Below are positions 52,880-63,437 of a DNA stretch of 64,000 nt, piece by piece (within the stretch, counting starts at the first letter, position 1; every line of letters begins with the position of its first letter). The stretch is from Luidia sarsii. Its lineage: Eukaryota > Echinodermata > Asteroidea > Paxillosida > Luidiidae. The position numbers were made by a program, and so were the translations under genes. The DNA lies in assembly GCA_949987565.1 (NCBI GenBank), contig OX465107.1, positions 873,001-937,000 of the forward strand. Reading direction: 5' to 3'. Below the pieces are notes generated by a model that ran no database searches, was not told the origin of the DNA, and was given only the letters and a program-made list of their open reading frames with translations.

Positions 52880-53757
52880 CTTTCCCTCCCTTTCCCTCCT
52901 CCTCCTCCCTTCCCCCCTTCCTCCCCTCCTCCCCTCCTCCCCTCCTCCCCTCCTCCCCTCCGCCCCTCCTCACCTCCTCCAAGTACCTCCTCACCTCCTA
53001 AACATCCTCACCTCCTCACCTCCTCCTCACCCCTCACCTCCTCACCTCCTCCTCACCCCTCACCTCCTCACCTCCTCCTCACCCCTCACCTCCTCACCTC
53101 CTCCTCACCCCTCACCTCCTCACCTCCTCCTCACCTCCTCCCCTCCTCACCTCCTCACCTCCTCCCCTCCTCCCCTCCTCCCCTCCTCCCCTCCTCCCCT
53201 CCTCCCCTCCTCCCCTCCTCCCCTCATCACCTCCTCAACTCCTCAACTCCTCACCTCCTCACCTCCTAAACCTCCTCACCTCACCTCCCCACCTCCTCAC
53301 CTCCTCACCTCCTCCTCACCTCCTCACCTCCTCACCTCCTCACTTCCTCACCTCCTCACCTCCTCACCTCCTCACCTCCCTCATCACCTCCCTCATCACC
53401 TCCTCAACTCCTCAACTCCTCAACTCCTCACCTCCTCACCTTTTCACCTCCTCACCTCCTCACCCCTCACCTCCTCCAAGTACCTCCTCACCTCCTCACC
53501 TCCCCTCTTCACCTCCCCACCTCCTCCCCTCCTCCCCTCCTCACCTCCTCACCTCCTAACCTCCTCACCTCCCCACCTCCTTACCTCCTAACCTCCTCCC
53601 CTCCTCACCTCACCTCCTCACCTCCTCCCCTCCTCACCTCCTCACCTCCTCACCTCCCCACCTCCTCACCTCCTTACCTCCTCCCCTCCTCACCTCCTCA
53701 TCTCCCCACCTCCTCACCTTCTCACCTCCTCACCTTCTCACCTCCTCACCTCCTCCA
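52880..53757. repeat. CCTCCTCACCT pyrimidine-rich array, about 880 bp
   Basis: CCTCCTCCCCT and CCTCCTCACCT steps repeat throughout. Larger blocks recur: CCTCCAAGTACCTCCTCACC near 52977 and 53474, and CTCAACTCCTCAACTCCTCA near 53230 and 53402. The - strand is G-rich (AGGTGAGGAGG). Open frames (Ser/Pro/Leu/His) are artefacts. Confidence 0.95.
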
Positions 53758-54089
53758 CGAGAAATGCATCCCATATATTACTGCAATGATAGAGACAAGA
53801 GGCATGTACATGTACTGATGCAGATGCCGGGCTTCACTAATGGCACAAATCACATCCAAGTCTTCAAGAGGAAATGGAAAGACAGTTGGCTGGTTTTTTG
53901 TCAGGAGCAAGGAAGAAAGGCAATGTACATGTCGTATTTTGCCTAATTTGAGATTTGCAATGTCTTATTTTGTGCAGCCTTTAATATAGCTTTTATTTGA
54001 TTAGTTCGTTGATTGATGGATGATGTCCTGTAGTTTATTTGGCAGTGAATCAACATGCATGCATTTCTAATGCAGTGCCTTCATCCTGC

Positions 54090-54142
54090 CTTTTAGAAAG
54101 GACTTGCAAGGATGGGAACTTTAGGCCTCTAGAAAGTCTTGC
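54090..54142 (+). repeat. R1 central fragment
   Basis: CCTTTTAGAAAGGACTTGCA, then AGGATGGGAACTTTAGGCCT matches the R1 centre with several substitutions. Confidence 0.5.
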
Positions 54143-54147
54143 CATTG

Positions 54148-54187
54148 CACCTCTGACATGACCTCTGACATGACCTCTGACATGGCG
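54148..54187. repeat. 12-bp direct repeat, three copies
   Basis: ACCTCTGACATG occurs three times in tandem from about 54149, followed by the related GCGTCTGC. It lies immediately after the R1 fragment. Confidence 0.75.
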
Positions 54188-55597
54188 TCTGCTCCAACAA
54201 GGCAGTCTGATGTCTGCATTGATTTTGCACAAATAAGAAGTTCTCTCTTTTTTGTCTTACACTTTATCCAAGCCAGTGGATTGTACTGCAAGTTGGCAGC
54301 ATTTTTTTTTTGGGGGGGGGAGGGGCTATGGGAGGGGTTTGCTGACATGAAAGGACTCTCTAAGTTACTGTTTTCGCAAGGTCAAGTCAAGTACTTCTTC
54401 AGTGTCAAGTGAATGCTTCTGTGAGTGCCTGGAGTAGGTGTAGGGGCAGCAATGCACTTCCTTTTGCACCAGACCACTTGGATCAACTTGGATGGGAGGA
54501 ACCAGGGCATGAAACACAATTTGTCTCCGGGATTTAAACTCTGCGTGTCCTACACACAGTCCCTGTCATAAGACCAAGATAGGCTTTGGTTTGTCGCGTC
54601 ATAAAGGCCATCTTGCTGCAAACTGGGGGGATTTACGCTAAACCAGCTTATCTACTTTGCCCCTTGCAGTAATGGTACTTTGATGGTAGGAAGTCAATGT
54701 AGTGTAATCTATTTGGCTGTGCCAATTTTCCTGATACAGGCTTCTCTTGTCTTGGGGGGCATATTTAAGAGGCAGTCTTTGAATCGACGATGAAAAACAA
54801 AATCTACTGGACACAAAAGTTTGGTCTGTGATTCTTATTCTTCTGATACCACACAAGGCCAAGCAAGCATAGCACCTTCGCATGATGGCATTGATGTGGT
54901 AGCCAGGAAGGACAATTGACAAACCCACAGATGACATGGAAAAAGCCAGTAGACAGCGAAAGATGGAAGTTGTAAGTCACTGACGAGATTTAAACTCAAG
55001 ATTGGACTAGATGGAATGGGAGTCTGGATGTACAAGTCAAACGTGAAAAGGAAAGTTTGTAGACCTTAATTTAAGTGTAATGGCGGAGGAAGAAATAAAG
55101 GCTTTTGAATTAAAGTCTTAGACAGAAACACAAGCTCAAGATAGGACTATATGGAACAAGAGTGTGGAGGACCTATGATTGATTTGATTTAATTTTATTG
55201 ATTTCATTTTGTAGGATATACACATAACAGCACACACATGACAATAAAGGGAAAAACAAAAATAAATGGACACTAAAAAATAATGAAAACAGAAACAACA
55301 TCCAATTAGCTCCCGTAGAATCGCCCAAAAGAAACTAGTTACTGTCATGGGCTCTCCAAACTAATTGGATGACAAAACACTATATCTGATAAAAGAACTA
55401 TTATACTGTAAAATAAGTAAAAGCGTATTTAGTTATTTGCCAATTATAAATATAAACAATAGAAAAAACCAGATTGAATCATGATTATGACAATATTAGC
55501 TTGTAGGAATAGGAAGCTGAGCTGAGGAAAAAATTAGATGAAACCAATAATAGGACTCATTATGTCAAGGTCACATTGGTATGATAACTAGTGTTCA

Positions 55598-55740
55598 GGG
55601 CAAACCCATCGTAATGTAAGATCAATCGCTATATGATGAGCGATGCACAGAAACCATACGGTGCATCGTGAGTAACGATGAGTTATCCATCGTAAGTTGA
55701 GTTAGGATGCGTCGTAAGACTTCATAAAAACCACCCCTGG
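55598..55740 (+). mobile_element. R2 MITE-like repeat
   Basis: AACCCATCGTAATGTAAGAT, GATGAGCGATGCACAGAAAC, GATGAGTTATCCATCGTAAG and GTTAGGATGCGTCGTAAGAC, in the same order as at 44378-44528. Many internal inverted CATCGTTA/TAACGATG pairs; no open frame. Confidence 0.75.
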
Positions 55741-56169
55741 TCAAAGATATACTTGATGTACACGTATCCATGTGCACAAGCAGACATGGAAATCCTATTA
55801 TCTAAAGTCACTGCATAATTCTTTCCTATGAAGCTAACGAGGAAATATGCTGTGCTATTGTCAGGTTACCTGAATGTAGATGAGCTTGACACAGATTAAT
55901 GGCTCATTAGCTTGCCTGAATCAACTAGGATGCATTTCTAGCCCGTCGCCTTTCAGTCCAGGTTTTAATTAAAAGGATGAAAGAGGAAACCTAGAATTTG
56001 TGGCGACAAGGGAGCGGGGGTGGGGGGGGGGGGCAGCATTTACAACAATTTGACAAAGCCGATAATTAAAAAGGAAAAATGATCCCTTAAATGATTATCT
56101 GTTTGTTTTAGGGGAACTAGTCCTCTGGTGCCACAAGCAAAAAATTGGGTCAAATAATCATTTTCTTTT

Positions 56170-56238
56170 TAGAGTAGAGGGAGAAGAGGAGGAGAAGGAG
56201 GAGGAGAAGGAGGATAAGGAGAAGGAGGAGGGGAAGCA
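56170..56238. repeat. GGAGAAGGA purine repeat
   Basis: GAGGAGGAGAAGGAGGAGGA and similar steps for about 65 bp on the + strand. Confidence 0.85.
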
Positions 56239-57424
56239 GGTCATATTGGCCATTCATTAGACGATGATATTGATGTTTCCTGAGAACGCAAATGATTTGT
56301 GATTGCATCAGCAAAGAGAGTAAGCTGAAAATGCTTGTGTTTGCATTGGTCAGTTTGGTTGGCATCTCAGTGTGCACTTTCACTTTCCATTGATTTCCCC
56401 CTTTTTATATTCAGTCTTTTTGAGATTTCAGTTTAAGGTCTTGCTCTGGCTTCAGGTTGGACTCCATGTTTGACAGCTGTTTTCGAAATGGTACTCACCC
56501 AAATAACTTTTGACTTAGAAGTATTTAGCCTTGCATGAGGATAAGCTCCCAAGACTATAAGACGTACATTCTGAACTGTTAGATGCGGGAAAGGAATACT
56601 CAAGGAAAACAATCAGTTGGTAGTGTCCACAAACACACAAAGTGGAGTTTGAATCGCAATTCAGATCGCAATCCAAATAGTGGTCTAATCGCATTTATTT
56701 GGGACAGTGGAAACGGCCCTTGTATCTCTCTTAGTTAGGCCTATAGGGCAAAGTCACGGCAATCATTTTGATTGCGGGAAAGGTCAGACTAGTAAATAGG
56801 CCATATGAATACAGACAAGATGTATCACGTCCAAGTTGGGGCACTTTTCAAAGAGCACATTTAATGTCACAATCTGTGCGATTCTAAGATGCCCTATATA
56901 GCCAGACTGGCATTCATTTCTTTGCATGTAATGGCAGTGAGTTCTGATCCGTGCAGAGATACACAACCTGGTTACCATGACATCTGACAAGCACCGAAGC
57001 CTAGCAACGATTATTTCTTCTGCTTTTTAAAATCGAGCCTTTCCAGGAAAACCTTTCCACAAATTGACCCAGTTCTGGTTCATGAAACTATTACACGGGG
57101 AAGAGTGACTGCTTTGCAGTAACAACCAGCGCTGTGCTTTTGTATTTTGTCAACGACATCTGCCGTTCTGAAGAAGACACAGATTGGCTGTACTTTTGCA
57201 GGGGCATTCTTGTCCGTGAATGCGCGCCCTAAATGTGAAGGTGCTGTAATTGCTTACTGGTCTGCTGAGCTGAAGGCACTAGGGAAAGGGAATGAAGGGA
57301 CTGGTAGATAATGCAGGCTTTGTGAATGCAAAATGTCATTAGAACATTTTTGTTAGTAGTTTCTCACTATTTTCCAAGGGTATACAAAATGGATGAATGT
57401 ATTATCATGCGGATTTGAAGTAAT

Positions 57425-57560
57425 ACAAATTGCTTTCGGATTTTGATGACCAAAATTCAAAAGACCTGATATTTTCCTCTCAGAGGCAGAATGGGAAGGT
57501 TACTCAAAGGAGGAAAGCTAGTAGGCTAGGGTGAGATCAAACGGAAGGAGGAAAACTGAA
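57425..57560 (-). repeat. R1 copy, decayed, minus strand
   Basis: On the + strand GACCAAAATTCAAAAGACCT and GATATTTTCCTCTCAGAGGC are followed by AGCTAGTAGGCTAGGGTGAG and ATCAAACGGAAGG. This is the R1 order in reverse, ending in the head (compare 7281-7305). Confidence 0.55.
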
Positions 57561-58284
57561 ACATCTATCCCTTTATAAAAATTGCTATATCTTCTGTTAT
57601 CCCAGTAACTGCTACCTAGCAAAACCTCACTGGAATGTACAAGCGAGTGGCACAAAGATTAAATGAATGCTTGCTGACATGCACACTTTGTCAGAGTTTA
57701 AATATTTATCACCATCCTAAGTTTGTCTCTTTGTGCAAGCACGGACCATTTGAGTAGTTCCACCTCTCTCCCCTTTACTCCTCTATCCATCCCATCAATT
57801 GACCTTTTTGCATAGCAAAAGCAGTTTGTATGTTTAAATTATGAATGAATAAATTATGTACCCTTCCCCCCCCCCCCCCCCGCTCTATACAATTAGTTTG
57901 AATGCCGCTCATATTTACAATCAATTAATCCATAAATATGTCAAACATCCAGCACAGTTGTCCTTGATATAAAAGGCAAGTGTGTTGTCTCTCATGCCCA
58001 TGTAATTTGTTTCAGTATGAGTAAACCTGCAGAAGTTCACATGCTTAATTTTTTATTGGAAACAGCAGAGAATGGATCGAACACCCATCTCCACTTTCCC
58101 CCAGTTTCCAAAAATGTGCAAACAGTAATGAAAGCTAACTAATGCCACAAACAGAGAGGTCTTATTTGTGGAATGTTTATAGTTCAGAAGTCAGGGTTCG
58201 TCTTGCTTTTCCTTAGTTTGAGGGTAGTTTCAGACAACACCACACATCATAGTTTCAACACATTTTGAGACACTCTTTCACTCT

Positions 58285-58512
58285 TTCTCTTTGATCTTTC
58301 CCCTTCCACCACTTACATAATCTCTACCCAACCTACCAGCTATCCACTTTGTCCTCTGTCTGTCATCCATGTCCCTGTTACTCCCCCCTTCCTGTTTTGT
58401 CCTGTCATTCGTTCTGCTATAGGATTGAAATCTCAGGCCCTCCTAAGTTTTGCTATATACTTTTGGGATATTTTAGTCAGTAAGCACTTTGCAACATTTT
58501 TGCATCTTACAT
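58285..58512 (+). repeat. R1 full-length reference copy
   Basis: Head CTTTGATCTTTCCCCTTCCA and CCTACCAGCTATCCACTTTG; middle CTGTCTGTCATCCATGTCCC and TGTTTTGTCCTGTCATTCG; centre GGATTGAAATCTCAGGCCCT; tail TTAGTCAGTAAGCACTTTGC. With 7060-7315 it defines the consensus order. No promoter boxes or inverted termini were found, so its class is unknown to me. Confidence 0.8.
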
Positions 58513-58871
58513 TTTGAGACAGAAATATACTTGTCCAGTCATTGTCTTTTTATGAAGGAGGTCTTGCTACAGGTAACACCCGTTGCATCAGCTGTAAAAA
58601 GACTGAATTTGTGTTAGCTAAAAATGTGACTGACAATCACCATGGATTCCCGTATGTCACTGAAGCATTGAAATGCCATTATGGAATCAAGGGCTTGTTT
58701 TCTCCGTAGAATGTCTGACAATGTTCAATTTGAGGGAGAAAATGTCCAGTCATTGTTGATACAGCATCCATGCAAACTTCACGTATCAGTAGCCCTCAAT
58801 ATCTGCAGGGGGCACAGGAGTACACAATGCAAAACAAATATTACAATTAGTTCACCGGAGAGTTGGATACA

Positions 58872-58915
58872 AGGCCAGAAGATGCAGGGTTCAAATCAAA
58901 GTCCAGTCATGTCTG
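58872..58915 (+). repeat. SINE-1 3' fragment
   Basis: CCAGAAGATGCAGGGTTCAA followed by ATCAAAGTCCAGTCA matches the box B half of SINE-1 (compare 36931-36967) with several substitutions. The box A half is missing or decayed. Confidence 0.55.
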
Positions 58916-59836
58916 CTTTATTATAATTATGGATAAAAAAACTGCTCTTCCCTTGGCTATATCTCTGCCTTCTTCCACAGAAATAATCATTGCTACCCCC
59001 ATATGTGAATCAGACAGATAGTTGTGATGGACTATATCGTATTTATGTAGTGACATCTTGAGGCTAGAATTCAAGAAAACTTGTTTGCTACGCCAAGCCC
59101 TAATCTCAGTTGCACAACTGAATGTGACATCATGCATACAGTTGTTCGAAGTACAGTTGCCGACTAGACAAATTTCATATGATATCATTGAAGTAGGAGG
59201 TCTAGTACTTAATTATTCCCAAGTGAAGCTAGCTGCTTGGTATAGCCCTTGCCCTTCAACCAACCAGCCTGGCTTTTGTGCCTTGATCACTGTCTTGTCA
59301 AAGTAGAAATGAGATGACACCATTGGGAGAGATCTGTTGGAATTTGAAACAAATGTAGACCACTGATGTCGAACTGATCGCTTTACATGAACATTGCAGC
59401 AAGAGTGATCAGTGTTCATAGAGCACCATATGGCTATGTGTAATGCACTGTACACCTAAGACTGAATAACATACCAGAGGTACTGGGGTCATAGTGAGGG
59501 GGGAGGTATCATATCTGTGGTTAAAGAAAGAATGCCACAATGTTTAACAGATGACAGAACTTCAACCACTTGACATCCCATTAGAAAAGTACGGTAATCT
59601 ACTCCTGTAGACTAGCTATGTAAAGACACAGCGTTCTCAGATTTTGGGCAACACCACAAGAAAGATGAAAGAATGTTTGCAGCTGACACTAACAGATTGC
59701 AATGTTTCAGGCAGTTGACATCTTTTGCAAACACAACTTTAAATCAGTTGCAGACTAAGGGCATAGAAACCTTATAAATATTCAAACATTTTCATAGATA
59801 TGCAATGAAAGTTGTTGTGCTCAGAGTTTTGTAATA

Positions 59837-60210
59837 GCGAGCTTTCGTTTTACAACGGAGAGCGCACTGTACGGGATATTTCACAGACCGCGACCGTTCC
59901 CACACCCAAGCTCCCGTCCTGTTTGGAATCTGTTTCGTTCTGTTTATGTGAGGGGTATACGCACTGCATGCACCGGACTGCACAGCGCTGCCCTGCACTG
60001 AGTATCAAATTACACATGCAGGATTGGTCACTTGTTACGTGACGCAGTAGTCGACTGCTCTGCGTTGTGTTCTGGACCGGACGCTATTTCCCCACTCTAC
60101 GGTCCCAGATTTCAATGGTACGGGGACTTGCAGATTGTCGCGCTTGCGCAGATCTATGTTCGGCTCGAATTACCGTACTAGATTTCTCCCGTCGTAAAAC
60201 GAAAGCTCGC
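59837..60210. mobile_element. 374-bp MITE with about 26-bp terminal inverted repeats, likely TA target site
   Basis: The left end reads GCGAGCTTTCGTTTTAC at 59837, and the right end at 60210 is its exact inverse for 17 bp, continuing to about 26 bp with two mismatches. Both ends are bounded by TA (59835-59836 and 60211-60212), which fits a Tc1/mariner-type non-autonomous element. The interior has no transposase-like frame and is richer in CG dinucleotides than the surroundings. The superfamily is inferred from the TA duplication only. Confidence 0.8.
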
Positions 60211-60227
60211 TAATAGCATGTTGTGCC

Positions 60228-60404
60228 AATACGGGCAATTCGCAATAGGGCGCCCTCAAGAGTTTGCACCACGTTGACCAATCACAATGCGCGGAATCTG
60301 TCGACCCTCTCCAATCATGCATTGGGTCGACAGATTCCGAGCATTGTGATTGGCCAATGCGTTGCAAACTCTTGAGGGCGCACTTTTGTGAAATCGCCTG
60401 TATT
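60228..60404. mobile_element. 177-bp near-palindromic foldback MITE
   Basis: The left arm 60228-60307 and right arm 60324-60404 are inverted copies over about 80 bp with few differences, separated by a loop of about 16 bp. Shared blocks include GCGCCCTCAAGAGTTTGCA near the ends and GGAATCTGTCGACCC next to the loop. The ends read AATAC and GTATT. There is no coding potential. Transcribed RNA would form a long hairpin. It lies 17 bp from the preceding MITE and ends 188 bp before the KCNQ exon. Confidence 0.85.
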
Positions 60405-60592
60405 CAAAGTGGTAGAAAAAACCTCTATGAGTGAAATGGGCTAAGAAATACCCCTCGGTATATTGATAGGCCTATTTGAAACAAGATCCGAGTTTGTTTC
60501 AACCCCCTCCTCCAAAAATCCTGCATTTAACCATGGAAATTGTCTGAAAGCTTTTTGTTTTGACTTTGTCAACTGTTTATTTATCATTCCAG

Positions 60593-60680
60593 ATTCAGCA
60601 CAGTGCTAGCCTGTCTCATCTTCAGTGTCCTTTCAACCATTCCTTCTTGCAAGTTTGCCGAGGGAGTCTTGTTTTACATG
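60593..60680 (+). CDS. KCNQ1-like: Internal exon of a KCNQ (Kv7) voltage-gated K+ channel, S1 to S2 segment, KCNQ1-like
   Basis: Seen: the exon is preceded by a pyrimidine-rich tract ending in CCAG (60589-60592) and followed by the donor GTAAGC (60681 on). It is 88 bp: one base completing a split codon, then 29 codons with no stop. The peptide begins FSTVLA, continues with CLIFSVLSTI, and ends AEGVLFYM. Known: CLIFSVLSTI is the S1 segment of human KCNQ1 (KCNQ2-5 have CLVLSVFSTI), and human KCNQ1 exon 2 is 91 bp, enters after codon base 2 and leaves in phase 0 at Met159, just before gating-charge partner Glu160. The entry and exit phases here are the same. The exon is one codon shorter, in the S1-S2 extracellular linker, where PSCKFAEG replaces a less conserved stretch. 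Inferred: it is part of a tetrameric plasma-membrane delayed-rectifier channel subunit and is probably functional. The KCNQ1 versus KCNQ2-5 assignment rests on one short exon. No other KCNQ exon was found in the window. Confidence 0.87.
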
Positions 60681-60984
60681 GTAAGCATGTTTCTTGTATG
60701 GTTGCTCTCCCCTTTGGGTCGCGTCATCGATGCTAGATGGCCGTTTTATCGTTCTCCGGAGAGAGATAGAGTTCAACCAGGGAGACAGTTTTTATCTGGA
60801 AGGCAATTACTGGGAATAGAGAGATGCCTTTGACCTCCAAATTGAAGTGCCAAAAAAAATTAGAGGTAAAAAAAAATACCAAAAGCAAAATGTACGGGGA
60901 CATCATTATGTGAGATTGTGTGGCAGGCTTTCTCTCTCTATCTGCCACATTGTCTGTGAAGGCAGTGCTAGTATTTCTGTCCTT

Positions 60985-61041
60985 CTGTCTGTCTGTCTGT
61001 CTCTGTGTCTGGCTGTCTGTCTGTGTGTCTGCCTGTCTGGC

Positions 61042-61072
<31 letters not shown>

Positions 61073-61140
61073 GTGTCTGGCTGTCTGTCTGTCTGTCTCT
61101 GTGTCTGGCTGTCTGGCTGTCTGTCTGTGTGTCTGTCTGA
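60985..61140. repeat. GTCT tetranucleotide array with CTCTGTGTCTGG interruptions
   Basis: GTCTGTCTGTCT runs are separated by repeated CTCTGTGTCTGGCTGT blocks for about 155 bp, 300 bp after the KCNQ exon. Cys/Leu/Ser/Val frames are artefacts. Confidence 0.93.
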
Positions 61141-61324
61141 TTAATGACCAGGGTTGCATTGTATAAGTGTAACTCTGAGTCAGAATTTAAGCAAGGGATG
61201 CTTCAGTATCCATCCTACATGCATGATCTAGTATACTGCAAAAGAAAAAAGTTGAAAACCACTTCAAATTTTCTAAGATTCCTGAACAAAATCACATTTG
61301 CGTTTCTTTCATCACATTAGAGAG

Positions 61325-61430
61325 TACAGGTTTTGCTACGTAGGACTGAAACATCTGGCCCTCTGTCTTTTGAGATTTGTCGGTCATTTGGTTTTAGTGA
61401 GCAATTTGCAACAGTTTTTGTATTAACATT
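61325..61430 (+). repeat. R1 copy inside the intron after the KCNQ exon
   Basis: AGGTTTTGCTACGTAGGACT, GAAACATCTGGCCCTCTGTC and GGTTTTAGTGAGCAATTTGC followed by AACAGTTTTTG match the R1 3' half. Confidence 0.65.
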
Positions 61431-62349
61431 AGAGGCTACAGATTAATCTTTGCGATGATATCATGTGTTTCCTCTTATTAGTGTTCCACCGCCTCTGATA
61501 ATGAAATTTAAAATATCCAAATTTTTAGCGCTTGATGAGCTTCAAGAATCAGTTTGTGCACACGACTGGTGCTGTGTTCAGCACATGCATTTAACACCTA
61601 TACGGACCATGGGCTGATCACTTGCGAAGGTCACAGATGTTGGGATCTCGCTAGCGTTACATAACTCCTAATGCACCAGAACTGCTTAGATACACAGTGA
61701 AACAGACTTATCGCTGCAGAAAGCAAACATGAGCCTTATGGTCACGATTCATCGATCCATATGCATTTGCTAAGCGCCTGCTTCAATGCACGCTTCAATG
61801 CACGCTTAAATGCACGCTGAGATGGCCTGTGCTTTGCATGCAGCGGCTTCTCCAAAGCTGCTAGATAATTAGTTATGGGCCAGAAATGCGGGTTGTGAAA
61901 TGCGGTCCATTGTTTCTATGCGGGAAAGCCTGATACTGACAGACATAGAAGCTCTAGCTCTTCTTCTGTTCATCTTTGAATGTGCACTGTGCCATCAGAT
62001 TCTCTTTTGGGGTATTTTTTCTCCCAAGAGGTGTAGAGGTTGAGGTGCATTATGCTGTAGTAGAGATTGTAGAGTGGGGTTTCCTCATAGCTAGCAGCCA
62101 GTAATTACCCCACTCCCCTCTCCCTCCACCAACCCTACCTGGTTAATTGTCAGGGCAATTTGAGCAAAGTCTACCTGATTTTGTCAGGTGTTTATATATA
62201 TATTTTTACATGCATGCAGCGTGACTGGGCGTTGCGCCTGCTCTTAAATTGTTTTGATGCTTGATGGATCTGCGCTATTTTTAGTCCGTGTTTTTTTGTG
62301 CCTACTGTATGTCGTGCACTCTTTGGCTTTGCCTAACCCAGGCCAGCAA

Positions 62350-62434
62350 CCCCCCCCCCCCAATACACCCCCCCATACACCCCCCATACACCCCCCCCCC
62401 ATACACCCCCCCCTCCCCCCCCCCCAAAAAAAAA
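62350..62434. repeat. C-rich repeat with ATACACCCCCC steps
   Basis: Long C runs are separated by ATACAC, ending in CCCCCCCCCC then AAAAAAAAA. The - strand has several G-runs and could form G-quadruplexes. Confidence 0.85.
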
Positions 62435-63079
62435 TCTTGGCTTTAACCCATATCCGCCTGACTGATCACAGCATATGCAGTGTTCCTGCCTAAGGCCTTA
62501 TCACACTCAAACAAGAAAAACATGCATTACGAGAGAAAATTGTCAATGACAGCTTTTCCAAAAAATAAAACCCAAATAAACTATATACAAGTGGAAAGAG
62601 TATAACATTTACTTTATTATTATTTACAAGAAAATCTCAAATATCATCAACCATATTAACAGAAAAGTGAATGGGATAACACCATAGATACCACAGAATT
62701 TCACGTAGTTTGGCATTTGTACCTAGGGGAAATCCCGTAACTGGGCAGATATAGGCTAACAATCCTGTCTTCCATTAGAATGGATTTGTTGGCAACTTGT
62801 CAGTTTATTGGCCCAGGATTCAAACGGGAGATTAGACAGTGGCTGGAATGTTCACCTACTGTACTACCTTCAGCTGGGAGTCATTAGTAGGCAGGATTCC
62901 ATGTCGCCATATTCACGTACATACCATGTACATAGTCCCATTCATCCTGATCATCTTCAACGACAAAGAAAATCACATCATCTTCATCGTCAACGCAAGG
63001 ACATGCTCTGCCTCTCTCCACTCGCATCAAGGCGTCAGGCCCTCCCATTTTTCAGACAAGGAAACTTCCAGGATAAAAC

Positions 63080-63116
63080 TCTGCCTTTGAGAAAGGTCCT
63101 GCTAGAATCAAAACAG
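63080..63116 (+). repeat. R1 central fragment
   Basis: CTGCCTTTGAGAAAGGTCCT followed by GCTAGAATCAAAAC is the R1 centre. The tail is absent and unique sequence follows. Confidence 0.55.
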
Positions 63117-63437
63117 TAGATACTCTAAACTATCACCCCCCGCCCCTTTGAAAAGATTACCTTAATTTATGTCCTGGCCATTTGCTTGAATCCATTTGAA
63201 ACATTAGCTCTTATTCGATTTTTTGTTTGTAGGGTAAGATGATATCTGGTTAGACATTTATCCTCGCAAATAGCCTCGGGGATTATCTAAGTCAAGTGTC
63301 TTTTTTATTTGTTTGGAGGGAGACTTTTGGACAGGGAGACTTGAAATGCCTTGCTCTCCTCTGGTGAGGACGTGATCCTGACTTGATAACGATAAATGAC
63401 AATATTAATACTATGTCAAGACCTATCTTTTATCAGT

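Larger units (their letters stand above)
54188..59836. other. No gene seen apart from repeats
   Basis: Contains R2 (55.6 kb), R1 (57.4 and 58.3 kb), a SINE-1 fragment (58.9 kb), a C16-like run at 57866-57881 and short purine repeats. A plus frame at 59058-59306 was considered as a decayed retrotransposon piece and not accepted. Confidence 0.5.

Noticed and set aside
52719..53591. 290-codon Ser/Pro/Leu-rich frame
   Set aside because: Almost entirely the CCTCCTCACCT array; only the first 70 or so codons are non-repetitive and they match nothing known to me.
59058..59306. 82-codon plus frame considered as a decayed LINE endonuclease piece (KLAAWYSP resembles the YRPP region)
   Set aside because: The resemblance is limited to a few residues, no reverse transcriptase lies nearby, and the opposite strand is also open.
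60603..60833. 76-codon frame starting within the exon and running past 60680
   Set aside because: The conserved KCNQ similarity stops exactly at the GTAAGC donor; what follows is intron read-through.
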